46,731 nucleotides of DNA. Origin: an uncultured Ruminococcus sp. GTDB taxonomy: Bacteria; Bacillota; Clostridia; Oscillospirales; Ruminococcaceae. Location of the stretch: assembly GCA_937907215.1 (NCBI GenBank), contig CALESG010000038.1, forward strand, positions 1-46,731, written 5' to 3'. Numbering within the stretch: position 1 is the stretch's first letter; each line of letters opens with the position of its first letter. The position numbers and the translations under genes were made by a program. This document shows, piece after piece, positions 32,306-40,715 of this stretch. The notes below the pieces were generated by a model. It saw nothing but the letters and a program-made list of their open reading frames with translations. It had not been told where the DNA came from and made no database searches.

Positions 32306-33415
32306 ATGGCTAAACAAAAACCACGTCTTCGCTTTCCAAATATAATTCTGTTGTTGTGCGGACTTATAATTTTAATATTCCTGTTTGACTTCCTTTGGAG
32401 AAATGTTATTTCTCCAACAGTACCCGGTGATACTACTAATATTATAACTTCCGAAGGAACATTTGCTGAAAATAACAGCACATTAGAAGATGACAAACCT
32501 GTTACCACTACCGAACCGGATTCTGAAGAAAGCACTGAAGATACTAAAGATAATTCAGACAATACACAGACAGACATCTTCTCGCAGACAATTAAACTTT
32601 CTCAAGGTCAAATACATACCGGTCCGCTTATCTTGGTAAGTGATACTTGTCCGTATATAGGATCGGAAAACTTAACTGATTTTTCATCAAATACAAACAG
32701 CAATATTCAGCCGCGTGACAATTCAATGAAGATACATCAAGACATGATGCAGCCGCTTTCTGATTTGTTTAATGCTTACTGTAATGATAATGGCTATGTA
32801 AATCTACAAATATACAGCACAAATGAAACTTATATGGGTACAGGAAGTTTATATACAACCAGCCTTCCAGAAAGAAGTACAGGTTACTCATTTGATATAG
32901 GTCTTATCACAAGTACCGGCGAAATCGCACCTTATCTCACAAAGCGTAATGAATGGATGTTCGATAATTGCTGGAAATATGGTTTTATCGTTCGTTATTC
33001 TGATTTAAAAACAGGTACTACGGGAATTAACTTCATGCCGCATCATTTCCGATATGTTGGATTGCCGCACTCTCTTATAATGAATGAGAAGGATATGTGC
33101 CTTGAAGAGTATTTACAGTCACTCACAAGCTATAAAAGCGACTCACCTCTTGTATACAGTACTGATTCAAAGGAGTATAAGATCTTTTATGTCCCTGCAA
33201 ACAGCTCCGGCGAAACTGAAATAACTATTCCAAAAGACGCTATCTACACCGTTTCAGGAAATAATACAGACGGATTTATAATAACAATAGAAGGAGAAAA
33301 GAGTGCTGATCCAGCAAGTTCAACAACTCCGGTTGGAGCTGAATCAGAATCTGCAACTGATGCAATACCAGAAGAAACTACAACTGAAATTGCAACTGAT
33401 CCTTACTCATATTAA
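32306..33415 (+). CDS. VanY/peptidase M15B-like membrane-anchored protein, active site degenerate
   Basis: 369 aa: an N-terminal transmembrane anchor (about 11-30), a Thr/Glu/Asp-rich spacer (40-95) and a domain resembling zinc D,D-carboxypeptidases of the VanY family. Landmarks are STGYSFDIGL, WMFDNCWKYGFIVRYSDLKTGTTGI and MPHHFRYVGLPHS. In active members the first reads SxHxTGxAxD and the last EPWHxRYVG. Here the first zinc His is Arg (R190), the zinc Asp is kept (D197), the catalytic Glu is Met (M244), and the last His remains (H247). It is therefore probably a non-catalytic peptidoglycan-binding or regulatory protein. A tail of about 35 residues rich in Thr/Glu follows. AAAGGAG precedes the ATG. 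Co-transcribed with the S11 carboxypeptidase. Confidence 0.78.
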   Translation: MAKQKPRLRFPNIILLLCGLIILIFLFDFLWRNVISPTVPGDTTNIITSEGTFAENNSTLEDDKPVTTTEPDSEESTEDTKDNSDNTQTDIFSQTIKLSQGQIHTGPLILVSDTCPYIGSENLTDFSSNTNSNIQPRDNSMKIHQDMMQPLSDLFNAYCNDNGYVNLQIYSTNETYMGTGSLYTTSLPERSTGYSFDIGLITSTGEIAPYLTKRNEWMFDNCWKYGFIVRYSDLKTGTTGINFMPHHFRYVGLPHSLIMNEKDMCLEEYLQSLTSYKSDSPLVYSTDSKEYKIFYVPANSSGETEITIPKDAIYTVSGNNTDGFIITIEGEKSADPASSTTPVGAESESATDAIPEETTTEIATDPYSY

Positions 33416-33421
33416 ATTTAA

Positions 33422-33464
33422 CGAGCTGTCGCAGAGATTTGAGCTGCGGCAGCTCGCTTTTTGT
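33422..33464 (+). terminator. Terminator after the VanY-like gene
   Basis: CGAGCTGTCGCAG and CTGCGGCAGCTCG form a long stem with one mismatch, followed by CTTTTTG. A strong intrinsic terminator a few bases after the stop codon. Confidence 0.9.
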
Positions 33465-33559
33465 AACAGCGTTTTTATACTTTAAAAATTTTCATTACTG
33501 ACAAGAATTATAAATATAAAAATTAAATATTGTTATCATGGCAAATTGAACTTAAACGC

Positions 33560-33588
33560 TTGACAAAATACAGTAAATATTGTATAAT
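33560..33588 (+). promoter_or_regulatory. LRR-dockerin gene promoter
   Basis: TTGACA at 33560-33565, 17-bp spacer, TATAAT at 33583-33588, giving a leader of about 85 nt. Confidence 0.85.
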
Positions 33589-33678
33589 AAATACTAGTAC
33601 AAACGTCCATATAGGATACGGTTTATATTATATTTATTAAGGTGAAAACTTAAAAAAATTTGAAAGGGAATGAAAATA

Positions 33679-35619
33679 ATGAAAAAAAAATTACAACGTT
33701 CACTGGCTGCACTCGTTGCACTTACAACAGCAGCTTCAATGACATTTGCAACTTCTTTTGCATCATACGCTGAAGAAATTATCGACACTTCAATTTCCGA
33801 AACAGAATCTGTTTCAGAGGACAATGCTATCACTACTGCTTCTGATGACGATGAATATTTTGCAAACATGGAGGTTACTCCTGAAGAATGTTTTGACTAT
33901 GATTTCAAAGATGATGCTATTCAAATCAAAGGATTGGTTGAAGACTGTGATCTTACAGAAATCAGAATTCCTGACACTATCAGTGATTATCCTGTAAATG
34001 CAATTCTTAAAGATGCTTTCTATAGTTCTAAGATCACATCTATATATATTCCAGATACTGTAGAAACTATAGGCAACAGTGCATTCTGCGGCTGTGTAAA
34101 TCTTAAACGTGTACATATCCCAACAGGTCTTACACTGCTTGGTGAAACAGCATTTACAATGTCTGGTATTGAATCAGTTGTTCTTCCAGAAGGTCTTAAA
34201 AAAGCCGGCAGCGAAGCTTTTGCAGGTTGTTCAAACCTTAAATCAGCTGTTCTTCCATCCACGCTTCCTAAAGTAAGCACACTTATGTTCCAGGATTGTC
34301 CATTCCTTTCAGAAGTTGTAATTCCTGAAGGCGTTACTCATATTCTTGGAAGTGCATTCTACAACTGCTATTCACTTGCTGAAATCAATATTCCAAATAC
34401 AGTAGTTGATATTTCTAATAGTGCATTTGCTTATACAGGTCTTAAATCTGTTGATATACCTGACAGTGTTACAGAAATCGGTACGGCTGCTTTCTCAAAC
34501 TGTGCATTTATGACAAGTGTTAATCTTCCAAATGGTCTGAAGGCTATTCGTCCTGATGTTTTTGCAAATACTGGTCTTGAAAATATCGTTATCCCTGATT
34601 CTGTTGTAGAAATCAACTCCGGTGCTTTTTCATTCTGTCAAAACATTAAGTCCGTTGAACTTCCAGATACACTTAATGATATTCGTAAACAGGCATTCTA
34701 TGGTTGTTCCGGTCTTGAAAGCGTAAAACTTCCTGCTGGACTTACCACTATAACCGATCAGCTGTTCTATGGCTGTACCAGTCTTAAGTCAATCGAATTA
34801 CCGGAAACTGTAACAAAAATCGGTGACTATTCATTTTACGGCAGCGGACTTGAATCTATTCAAATTCCTGACAGTGTAGCAAATATAGGTATCAGTTCTT
34901 TCTCACACTGTGATAACCTTGCTTCTATAAAACTTGGAAACGGAATAACAACTCTTAACAAGTGGGTATTTAGTGACTGCAAGGCTTTGACTGACATCGA
35001 CTTTGGTACTTCCCTGTCAGCTATTGATAATTATACATTTGCTGAATGTGATGCACTCAAAAATGTAGTAATCCCTGACAATATTACAAAAATAAATGAA
35101 TATGTATTCAGCGGCTGTAATTCTCTTGAATCAGTTACTTTGCCGGATACATTAACATCTATCGGAAAACAAGCATTCCTTAACTGTCCTGCACTGAAAA
35201 AATTAAGCGTTCCTGCTTCTGTTGAAAATATGGGTTCTATGTCTTTTGGTTATGAATTCAATGAAGAAGGTTCTCTTATAATTGCCGAGGATAAAACTCT
35301 GGCTGTTACTAAAGATTCCGCTGCACACGAATATGCAAAGGACAATAATATTACCGCAGTTGACTATGACGGTAATCCAATTGTTGATGAGAAGCCTGTT
35401 GTATATGGCGACTTAGATCTTAATGGTATTCTTTCAATTGTTGATATAGTATACTTAAATAAATCATTGGCAGGTGCAATAGAGCTAAATGATGAACAAA
35501 AGGCGAATGCAGATTGTTTTGCAGATGGTGTAGTAGATCCTTTAGATGCAAATGCACTTATGAATCGTATATCAGAACAGATCAAGGTTCTTCCTGTGTA
35601 TCCTGAAGTTAAGGAATAA
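33679..35619 (+). CDS. Secreted BspA-type leucine-rich-repeat protein with C-terminal dockerin
   Basis: 646 aa. Signal peptide (about 1-33, MKKKLQRSLAALVALTTAAS to ASYAEE), a short acidic segment, then about twenty BspA/LRR_5-type repeats of 23 residues covering roughly 60-550 (consensus like IPDSVTEIGTAAFSNCAFMTSVNLP). The protein ends in a dockerin (about 577-640): GDLDLNGILSIVDIVYLNKSL as the first calcium loop and ADCFADGVVDPLDANALMNR as the second. No catalytic domain is visible, so it likely serves in binding or protein-protein contact within a cellulosome. LRR-dockerin proteins are known from Ruminococcus flavefaciens. I chose the ATG at 33679 because the GGGA site abuts the earlier ATG at 33670. 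It has its own promoter and terminator. Confidence 0.9.
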   Translation: MKKKLQRSLAALVALTTAASMTFATSFASYAEEIIDTSISETESVSEDNAITTASDDDEYFANMEVTPEECFDYDFKDDAIQIKGLVEDCDLTEIRIPDTISDYPVNAILKDAFYSSKITSIYIPDTVETIGNSAFCGCVNLKRVHIPTGLTLLGETAFTMSGIESVVLPEGLKKAGSEAFAGCSNLKSAVLPSTLPKVSTLMFQDCPFLSEVVIPEGVTHILGSAFYNCYSLAEINIPNTVVDISNSAFAYTGLKSVDIPDSVTEIGTAAFSNCAFMTSVNLPNGLKAIRPDVFANTGLENIVIPDSVVEINSGAFSFCQNIKSVELPDTLNDIRKQAFYGCSGLESVKLPAGLTTITDQLFYGCTSLKSIELPETVTKIGDYSFYGSGLESIQIPDSVANIGISSFSHCDNLASIKLGNGITTLNKWVFSDCKALTDIDFGTSLSAIDNYTFAECDALKNVVIPDNITKINEYVFSGCNSLESVTLPDTLTSIGKQAFLNCPALKKLSVPASVENMGSMSFGYEFNEEGSLIIAEDKTLAVTKDSAAHEYAKDNNITAVDYDGNPIVDEKPVVYGDLDLNGILSIVDIVYLNKSLAGAIELNDEQKANADCFADGVVDPLDANALMNRISEQIKVLPVYPEVKE

Positions 35620-35654
35620 TTATCTCAATAAAATTATTTGTAAAATAAAATAAC

Positions 35655-35700
35655 AAAAAGGGCTGCTGCAAAATTTAAACTTTGCAGCAGCTCTTTTTAT
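35655..35700. terminator. Bidirectional terminator, GCTGCTGCA-type repeat copy 3
   Basis: GCTGCTGCAAA (35662-35672) pairs with TTTGCAGCAGC (35681-35691) around ATTTAAAC, then CTCTTTTT. It separates the LRR-dockerin gene from the convergent PHP gene. Confidence 0.9.
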
Positions 35701-35713
35701 ATCAATATAAATT

Positions 35714-36565
35714 CTATCTTATCTTTTCTTTCAATCGTTCTATTATTTCATCTTCCGGAACATTCGCCTTAATAAGTGAATCATTATAACCTCTTCCAAG
35801 AAGTATATCCGGTTTAACATCCGGTCCATGATAATCAGAACCGCAAGTAAATATAAGACCGTATTCATCCGCTATATTTCTATAATATTCTATCTGCTCT
35901 GGTGTGTGTCTGCTGTAATAACACTCAATGCCGCATAATCCTGACATTACAAGCTTCTTCAAAAGCAGTCTGAATTCCATATCATCAAGACCTAATGTAT
36001 AAGGATGTGCCAAAACAGCCACTCCGCCTGCATTTCTTATCATTTCAATGGATACTGAATAATCCGGTTTTGGTCTGTCACAACTGTAAAATTCTGGAGT
36101 TTGCAAATATTTTTTAAACGCCTCATCCACTGATCCAGCATAACCCATATTTACCAAGGCACGTGCTATATGCGGTCTGCCGGTACTTTTACCGTCATTG
36201 ACATCAGCTATATATTCAGCTGTTATTGCAATACCTGATTTATTAAGAAGTTCTATAAATTTATTTCGGCGAGTTATTCTGTTTATCCTATTATCTTCAT
36301 AAAAGCTCTTAAGTCCCTTGTCATTGCAGTCTACTCCATATCCCAAGATATGCAGTTCTCGTCCACCCTGAGAACCTATCTCTATTCCGGGAATAAAATC
36401 AATTCCCAGCTGAGATGCCCTTGCACTTGCTCTTTCAAGACCATTTATTGTATCGTGATCAGTCAATGCCATTGTAGTTATGCCTGCCGCAGCTGCGATT
36501 TCAACAAGCTTTTCAGGCTTATCTTGTCCATCCGAACACGTACTGTGCATATGAAGGTCAATCAT
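35714..36565 (-). CDS. PHP-domain phosphoesterase (RNase AM/TrpH-like)
   Basis: 283 aa. All metal-binding motifs of the polymerase-and-histidinol-phosphatase fold are visible: DLHMHSTCSDG, LTDHDTINGL, PGIEI, HILGYG, VLAHPYTLG, CYYSRH and CGSDYHGPD. The family includes RNase AM, 3',5'-nucleoside bisphosphate phosphatases and uncharacterised relatives, so the substrate is likely a short nucleotide or phosphate ester. The ATG at 36565 overlaps the end of the DHHW gene by 8 bp, and a GTG three codons earlier is possible. Last gene of the comEC operon. Confidence 0.87.
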   Translation of the reverse strand: MIDLHMHSTCSDGQDKPEKLVEIAAAAGITTMALTDHDTINGLERASARASQLGIDFIPGIEIGSQGGRELHILGYGVDCNDKGLKSFYEDNRINRITRRNKFIELLNKSGIAITAEYIADVNDGKSTGRPHIARALVNMGYAGSVDEAFKKYLQTPEFYSCDRPKPDYSVSIEMIRNAGGVAVLAHPYTLGLDDMEFRLLLKKLVMSGLCGIECYYSRHTPEQIEYYRNIADEYGLIFTCGSDYHGPDVKPDILLGRGYNDSLIKANVPEDEIIERLKEKIR

Positions 36566-37676
36566 TATTTCCACTCTCCATTTCTAAATATTTAAAAGCT
36601 CCTACATCAGCAAATGTATCGGCATCACATAATATAAGAACCTGCTGATAATCAGATGGAGATACAATCTCTGAAATATTTCTGTCTAAACAATTCATAT
36701 CTATAATATCTATTTTTGAATAATGCTGAGTAAAAAACGGCAGCATATTATCTGCATATGAATCTTTGAATATAAGCAGCTGCTTTTCATTTTCAACATT
36801 TGTTTCTATTTCAGTTAAAATCGTAGGTTTTCCTATATAATAGCTCTTCGCATCACCAGACTCAAGAGCGTTTTTATCATAAAATGAACTATCACTCCAT
36901 TGCTGACCATTAAAACTATGCATGGAAACTATTTCACTGCTGTTTTCACAAGTGTAAATATCAATTATATCAGGCGTTACCTTATCATAAAGACATACAT
37001 CATATAAATCTCCATAAATATCATTTCTCATATGCGAAATAGTACAGCTATCATAAGGCACAGGGTAATATCCCATTTTTCTAATAAGACTTCTATATAA
37101 AAAATACGCTCCGTTTACAGTACACCTTGCATCAGTACGGTAATATATATAATCTTCCTTAAAAGTAGACAGCACATGATATGAATCAACTATACGTATT
37201 TTAGAGTCAACATTTTCATACAACACATCAAGCGAGTCAAGCTGAGATGGAACATTTAAATTTTCCGGCAGACACTCGGTATATATTTCAGCCGCTTCAG
37301 GAAATGCTGTCATACAAATCGGCACAGAATATTCAAAATAAAAATTATTTATTGATTTTGCCACTGATACAAGCGATTCTTCATCTAAACTTTCCGGCTC
37401 ACGCAGCAGCCTTTCACGGCTTATATAAATATTTCCAACTTTTTTGCTACCTGAAGCAAGAGTAAGTTTCGTACGCACTGCAAGTGCCTTGTCATAACCT
37501 ATCAATTTATCATCTATAATATCATCTGCTCTATTCCAGCCGGAATGCATATTTGTACTGTTTAAATTATCACTGCTTGATATTGCATTGTCGACCGCTG
37601 CAAAAATGATCCATATCATACCAATAATCATTATAGGAAATATTATCCATGCATAAAGCTTTTTATACATAATCAC
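36558..37676 (-). CDS. DHHW-family (AlgX/AlgJ-like) protein with degenerate active-site motif
   Basis: 372 aa. An N-terminal membrane anchor (about 8-28) is followed by an SGNH-like extracytoplasmic domain that in this family works with an MBOAT protein to O-acetylate a surface polymer. The family motif normally reads YYRTDHHWT; here it is YYRTDARCT (D182, A183, R184, C185), so the catalytic His and the Trp are missing. The later LIFKDSYADNMLPFF with its Ser is kept, and so is the length. The start is GTG at 37676, overlapping the MBOAT stop by 4 bp, or ATG at 37670; both share AAAGGAG. The tight coupling to the MBOAT gene argues that the pair still works together, but not by the known chemistry. 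Confidence 0.75.
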   Translation of the reverse strand: MIMYKKLYAWIIFPIMIIGMIWIIFAAVDNAISSSDNLNSTNMHSGWNRADDIIDDKLIGYDKALAVRTKLTLASGSKKVGNIYISRERLLREPESLDEESLVSVAKSINNFYFEYSVPICMTAFPEAAEIYTECLPENLNVPSQLDSLDVLYENVDSKIRIVDSYHVLSTFKEDYIYYRTDARCTVNGAYFLYRSLIRKMGYYPVPYDSCTISHMRNDIYGDLYDVCLYDKVTPDIIDIYTCENSSEIVSMHSFNGQQWSDSSFYDKNALESGDAKSYYIGKPTILTEIETNVENEKQLLIFKDSYADNMLPFFTQHYSKIDIIDMNCLDRNISEIVSPSDYQQVLILCDADTFADVGAFKYLEMESGNND

Positions 37677-39052
37677 ATCGCTCCTTTAAACTGCAATGCA
37701 GTAATATCATTGCTGGTAACAAGCACAATAATGCATAAAATAAAAAGAAAAAGATTTACCGCAAAGCCAATAACTGAAATTATTCTTGCAAGCAGCTGAT
37801 TTTTTCTCATACGCTCAAGGATCATATTGAAATTTCCTGTAGCACTGTATGCAGCAATAATCAATATTACTCCAGAACTTCTAAGATAATAAAAATCTTT
37901 TGAACTTGCAATATTCGCACTGCTGCCCAAAAGCAAACCAATCGATTTTACACCATCAAGCAGAGAGTCAGACATAAATAACATCCAACCTAAAAACGTT
38001 ATAATAAAAAATACTAAACCTTTCAATATCTTAGGAATATGCTTGCATCTAATTTCAACAACCCTTTCAAGTCCTATCCATAATCCAAGCCATATACCAA
38101 ATATTATTACATTCAGATGAGGTCCGTACCAAAAGCCAACTATTGTCCAAACTAATATCATTCCAACAACATACTGCCATTTATTATTTCTAAGCATAGG
38201 TGAAAACAGTTCTTTTATCCATGAAACCACGCTTATATTCCACTCATTATCAAAACGTGAAAACGAACCTGAAAGAAGAGGATATTTATAACTTTCCGGA
38301 ATGTCAAAGCCATAGCACAAAGCAACGCCCTTTGCCATATCGCCATAACCGGCAACTGTAAAGTAAAATTCCACTGCAAACGCCAGAACTGTAAGCCATG
38401 ACATCAAAAGCGTTGATTCACTTCCCAAATTGCCATATAAAGGAAAGAAAACAAGACCTATGGTATCAGCAAGCAACAGTTTTTTGGAAAGGCCTTTTAT
38501 AAGCAAACTAAGACCCTCACCTGTTTTGTCAGTACTAGCTTCACCGTTTATAAGCATTTGCCTATGTTCATTGTACGTCATAACAGGTCCCATAACAAGC
38601 CGTGGATAAAATAAGAGATAATCAAGTGAATCATTGACAAAAAGTGTGCCATTTATTCTACCGGTGTAAACATCAATTGTAAATCGAAACGCCTGCAAAA
38701 AGAAAAATGACGCACCTATAGGGCAAAATCTTAAAAACGAATTTGCATTTTCAAATTTTGTGCTGTTGTAAATGCTCCATCCTATAAAGCTTCCAACACA
38801 TAAAAGAATATTTATAATTGTTGTAACCAGAAATAATATTTTCTTTTTTCTTAGCGATTTGCTCAATCTTCCATACAAAGCTATAATAATAGCAACAATT
38901 ATCATTCCAGTTGCTGATATAATATCAGAAATTGCTAAAAATATCATGCTTATCATTATAAATAAAGGCTGCTTTGCATTTTTAGATACAAATCTGTATA
39001 TCATCATTGTAATAGGTAAAAAGAAAAATATAAAAGTAAGCGAAGTAAACAG
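37673..39052 (-). CDS. MBOAT-family (AlgI/DltB-like) membrane protein lacking the conserved His
   Basis: 459 aa, about eleven membrane segments. Family landmarks: FYPRLVMGPVMTYNEH, GLSKKLLLAD, FTVAGYGDMAKGVALCYGF, YPLLSGSFSRFDNEWNIS, and GFWYGPHLNVIIFG. In active AlgI/DltB proteins the last two read FWxRWHIS and GLWHG. Here the first His is Asn (N272) and the invariant His is Tyr (Y309), with a His three residues on (H312). I place the start at CTG 39052: it follows AAAGGAGG by 8 nt and adds 15 residues (MFTSLTFIFFFLPIT) that match the conserved MBOAT N-terminus. The first ATG (39007) has no ribosome binding site and would cut that segment off. It sits 15 bp after rnmV and overlaps the DHHW partner. 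Confidence 0.8.
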   Translation of the reverse strand: MFTSLTFIFFFLPITMMIYRFVSKNAKQPLFIMISMIFLAISDIISATGMIIVAIIIALYGRLSKSLRKKKILFLVTTIINILLCVGSFIGWSIYNSTKFENANSFLRFCPIGASFFFLQAFRFTIDVYTGRINGTLFVNDSLDYLLFYPRLVMGPVMTYNEHRQMLINGEASTDKTGEGLSLLIKGLSKKLLLADTIGLVFFPLYGNLGSESTLLMSWLTVLAFAVEFYFTVAGYGDMAKGVALCYGFDIPESYKYPLLSGSFSRFDNEWNISVVSWIKELFSPMLRNNKWQYVVGMILVWTIVGFWYGPHLNVIIFGIWLGLWIGLERVVEIRCKHIPKILKGLVFFIITFLGWMLFMSDSLLDGVKSIGLLLGSSANIASSKDFYYLRSSGVILIIAAYSATGNFNMILERMRKNQLLARIISVIGFAVNLFLFILCIIVLVTSNDITALQFKGAM

Positions 39053-39067
39053 TTAAAATTCCTCCTT

Positions 39068-39658
39068 TCACCTATCCGAAAAATTATCCATAAGCTCTAT
39101 AAGCTCACTTTTATTCATCATAGTATTAAGTACTTCAACAAGAGAATTGGCAGACAAAAGCTCTGGTAATCCCAGCTTTTTTTGAAGCTTTCGTCTTAGC
39201 TCACTGCTGCCGCTGCAGCCTGAAAGTCCAAGCATAAAAAGGTCCGATTTTTTTATAGGATCAGTGTTTTTAGGTGCATTAGAAGCTCTTATTCCGCATT
39301 TTGCAAATGCATCAAGCAAAAGATCGGGACTTATTCCCTCAACTCCAAGTTTTCCTTCAGCAGATGGTTTTTCCTTTCGTGACTCTTTTCCGTAAATATC
39401 AGGAGCATAAACATTATATACTTTGCCATTTTTGACCGCACCCTTTATAAAACTTCTTATCTTAAAGCCGGCTCTGTCCGAATCCGTTAGGATGATTATA
39501 CCCGTTGTTTCTGCATAATGCCTTATAAGTGAAAGCTTTTCTTTATCTTTATAAATCTGAAATCCGTCTGTAACTATTATAACAGCATCCAAAATAGAAG
39601 AAAGCTTTATTTTATCATATTTTCCCTCAACTATTATAGCTTCTTTAATTTTAATCAT
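39068..39658 (-). CDS. rnmV: Toprim-domain protein, ribonuclease M5-like
   Basis: 196 aa. The N-terminal Toprim domain shows IKEAIIVEGKYDK with the catalytic Glu and ILTDSDRAGFKIR with the metal-binding DxD. The C-terminal region GKLGVEGISPDLLLDAF matches the DUF4093 part of RNase M5, which matures the 5S rRNA precursor in Firmicutes. The ATG at 39658 has GGAG 7 nt upstream and overlaps the end of holA by 8 bp. Classical Firmicute rnmV sits beside ksgA; here it is in the comEC operon, so a related Toprim function cannot be excluded. Confidence 0.8.
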   Translation of the reverse strand: MIKIKEAIIVEGKYDKIKLSSILDAVIIVTDGFQIYKDKEKLSLIRHYAETTGIIILTDSDRAGFKIRSFIKGAVKNGKVYNVYAPDIYGKESRKEKPSAEGKLGVEGISPDLLLDAFAKCGIRASNAPKNTDPIKKSDLFMLGLSGCSGSSELRRKLQKKLGLPELLSANSLVEVLNTMMNKSELIELMDNFSDR

Positions 39659-40715
39659 ATTCAAGCTCCATTCTTCCAGAAGCAATTTCAAGCATCTTTA
39701 CAATTGCTGTTTCCATTAAAATACGTTCATCAGCAGCTGATGAATTAAGTTTCTGTTCCAAATCACGCAGAACAGATATACAGGCACGAAGACGTTCTGG
39801 TTGAATTTTACGACAATCACGAAAAGCATTTTTTACCACAAAATCAAACCTATACCCAAAGTCCTTTTGCATATCCGCTGCGGTCTTATTACCTCGCCAC
39901 GCTGTACAAGCTCTATATAAATCAAGAAAAGCACTTGCCACAGCGTGTACTATAAATGTTCTCTCAGTTCTCATAGCATATAACCTATCGAGTTCTTCCA
40001 TTGCTGACAGACGATGCAACGATATTACTGCCTTAGCAAGATTAAAGACAGTAGTTTCAACAGATGGTGCAACAAGCTCTTGAACCATTTTCTCTGTTAT
40101 TTCACTGCCGTTTGCATAAGTACAAAGCTTTTCTATCTCACTTCTAAGCTGAATTGTGTTTCCCATACATCTAATAACAAGTGCATCTGCAACTTTGCGT
40201 TCAATATTACAGCCTCTTTTTTGTGCAGCTGAAATGATTGATTTTGAAATTTCAGGAAATGTTTTTTGTACTGCTTCGCATACAGTTCCTATCTTTGCAA
40301 TTTTATCTATAAGCTTCTTATTTTTAGCTGTAGGTGATTTTTTTCCGTCCTTAACGTCAAAACTTGTAATACTGAAAATAAGTACAGTCTGTTCGCCTAA
40401 ATTCTCACAAACTTTAAATAAACGTTTAAGCAGCTCTTCAGAAAATTTTTCAGCATTAAAATTACTTATCCATATACAATTAAAAGGCGACATCATTGGA
40501 AACATTTCCGCTGCATCGTTAAGAGCCTGAATATCAAGTTCCTTGCCGTCATACTGTGTAAGTGCCATTGTCTCATTGCCGTCTGTTGCCTTGTGGATAA
40601 GCTTTTTTGTCATATCCTCTATTTTAACAATATCTGCTCCGTAAAAATAATAAACTCCGGCAAGGTCACCCTGCCTTATCTTAGAATTCATTTCCTTGCA
40701 ATCTATAACTGCCAT
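39651..40715 (-). CDS. holA: DNA polymerase III subunit delta
   Basis: Clamp-loader subunit that opens the beta sliding clamp. 354 aa. The N-terminal part has the GVYYFYGADIVKIEDMTKKL opening of HolA and MFPMMSPFNCIWISNF. The middle has CMGNTIQLRSEIEKLCTYA, and the helical collar follows to ILMETAIVKML. The ATG at 40715 overlaps the comEC stop (TGATG), with GGAGG 8 nt upstream. The order comEC-holA is common in Firmicutes and supports the call despite low conservation in this family. Confidence 0.9.
   Translation of the reverse strand: MAVIDCKEMNSKIRQGDLAGVYYFYGADIVKIEDMTKKLIHKATDGNETMALTQYDGKELDIQALNDAAEMFPMMSPFNCIWISNFNAEKFSEELLKRLFKVCENLGEQTVLIFSITSFDVKDGKKSPTAKNKKLIDKIAKIGTVCEAVQKTFPEISKSIISAAQKRGCNIERKVADALVIRCMGNTIQLRSEIEKLCTYANGSEITEKMVQELVAPSVETTVFNLAKAVISLHRLSAMEELDRLYAMRTERTFIVHAVASAFLDLYRACTAWRGNKTAADMQKDFGYRFDFVVKNAFRDCRKIQPERLRACISVLRDLEQKLNSSAADERILMETAIVKMLEIASGRMELEYD

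Noticed and set aside
34000..35250. Regular 69-bp periodicity that could be read as a tandem DNA repeat
   Set aside because: It is the coding pattern of 23-residue leucine-rich repeats, and units are too diverged at DNA level for a repeat array.
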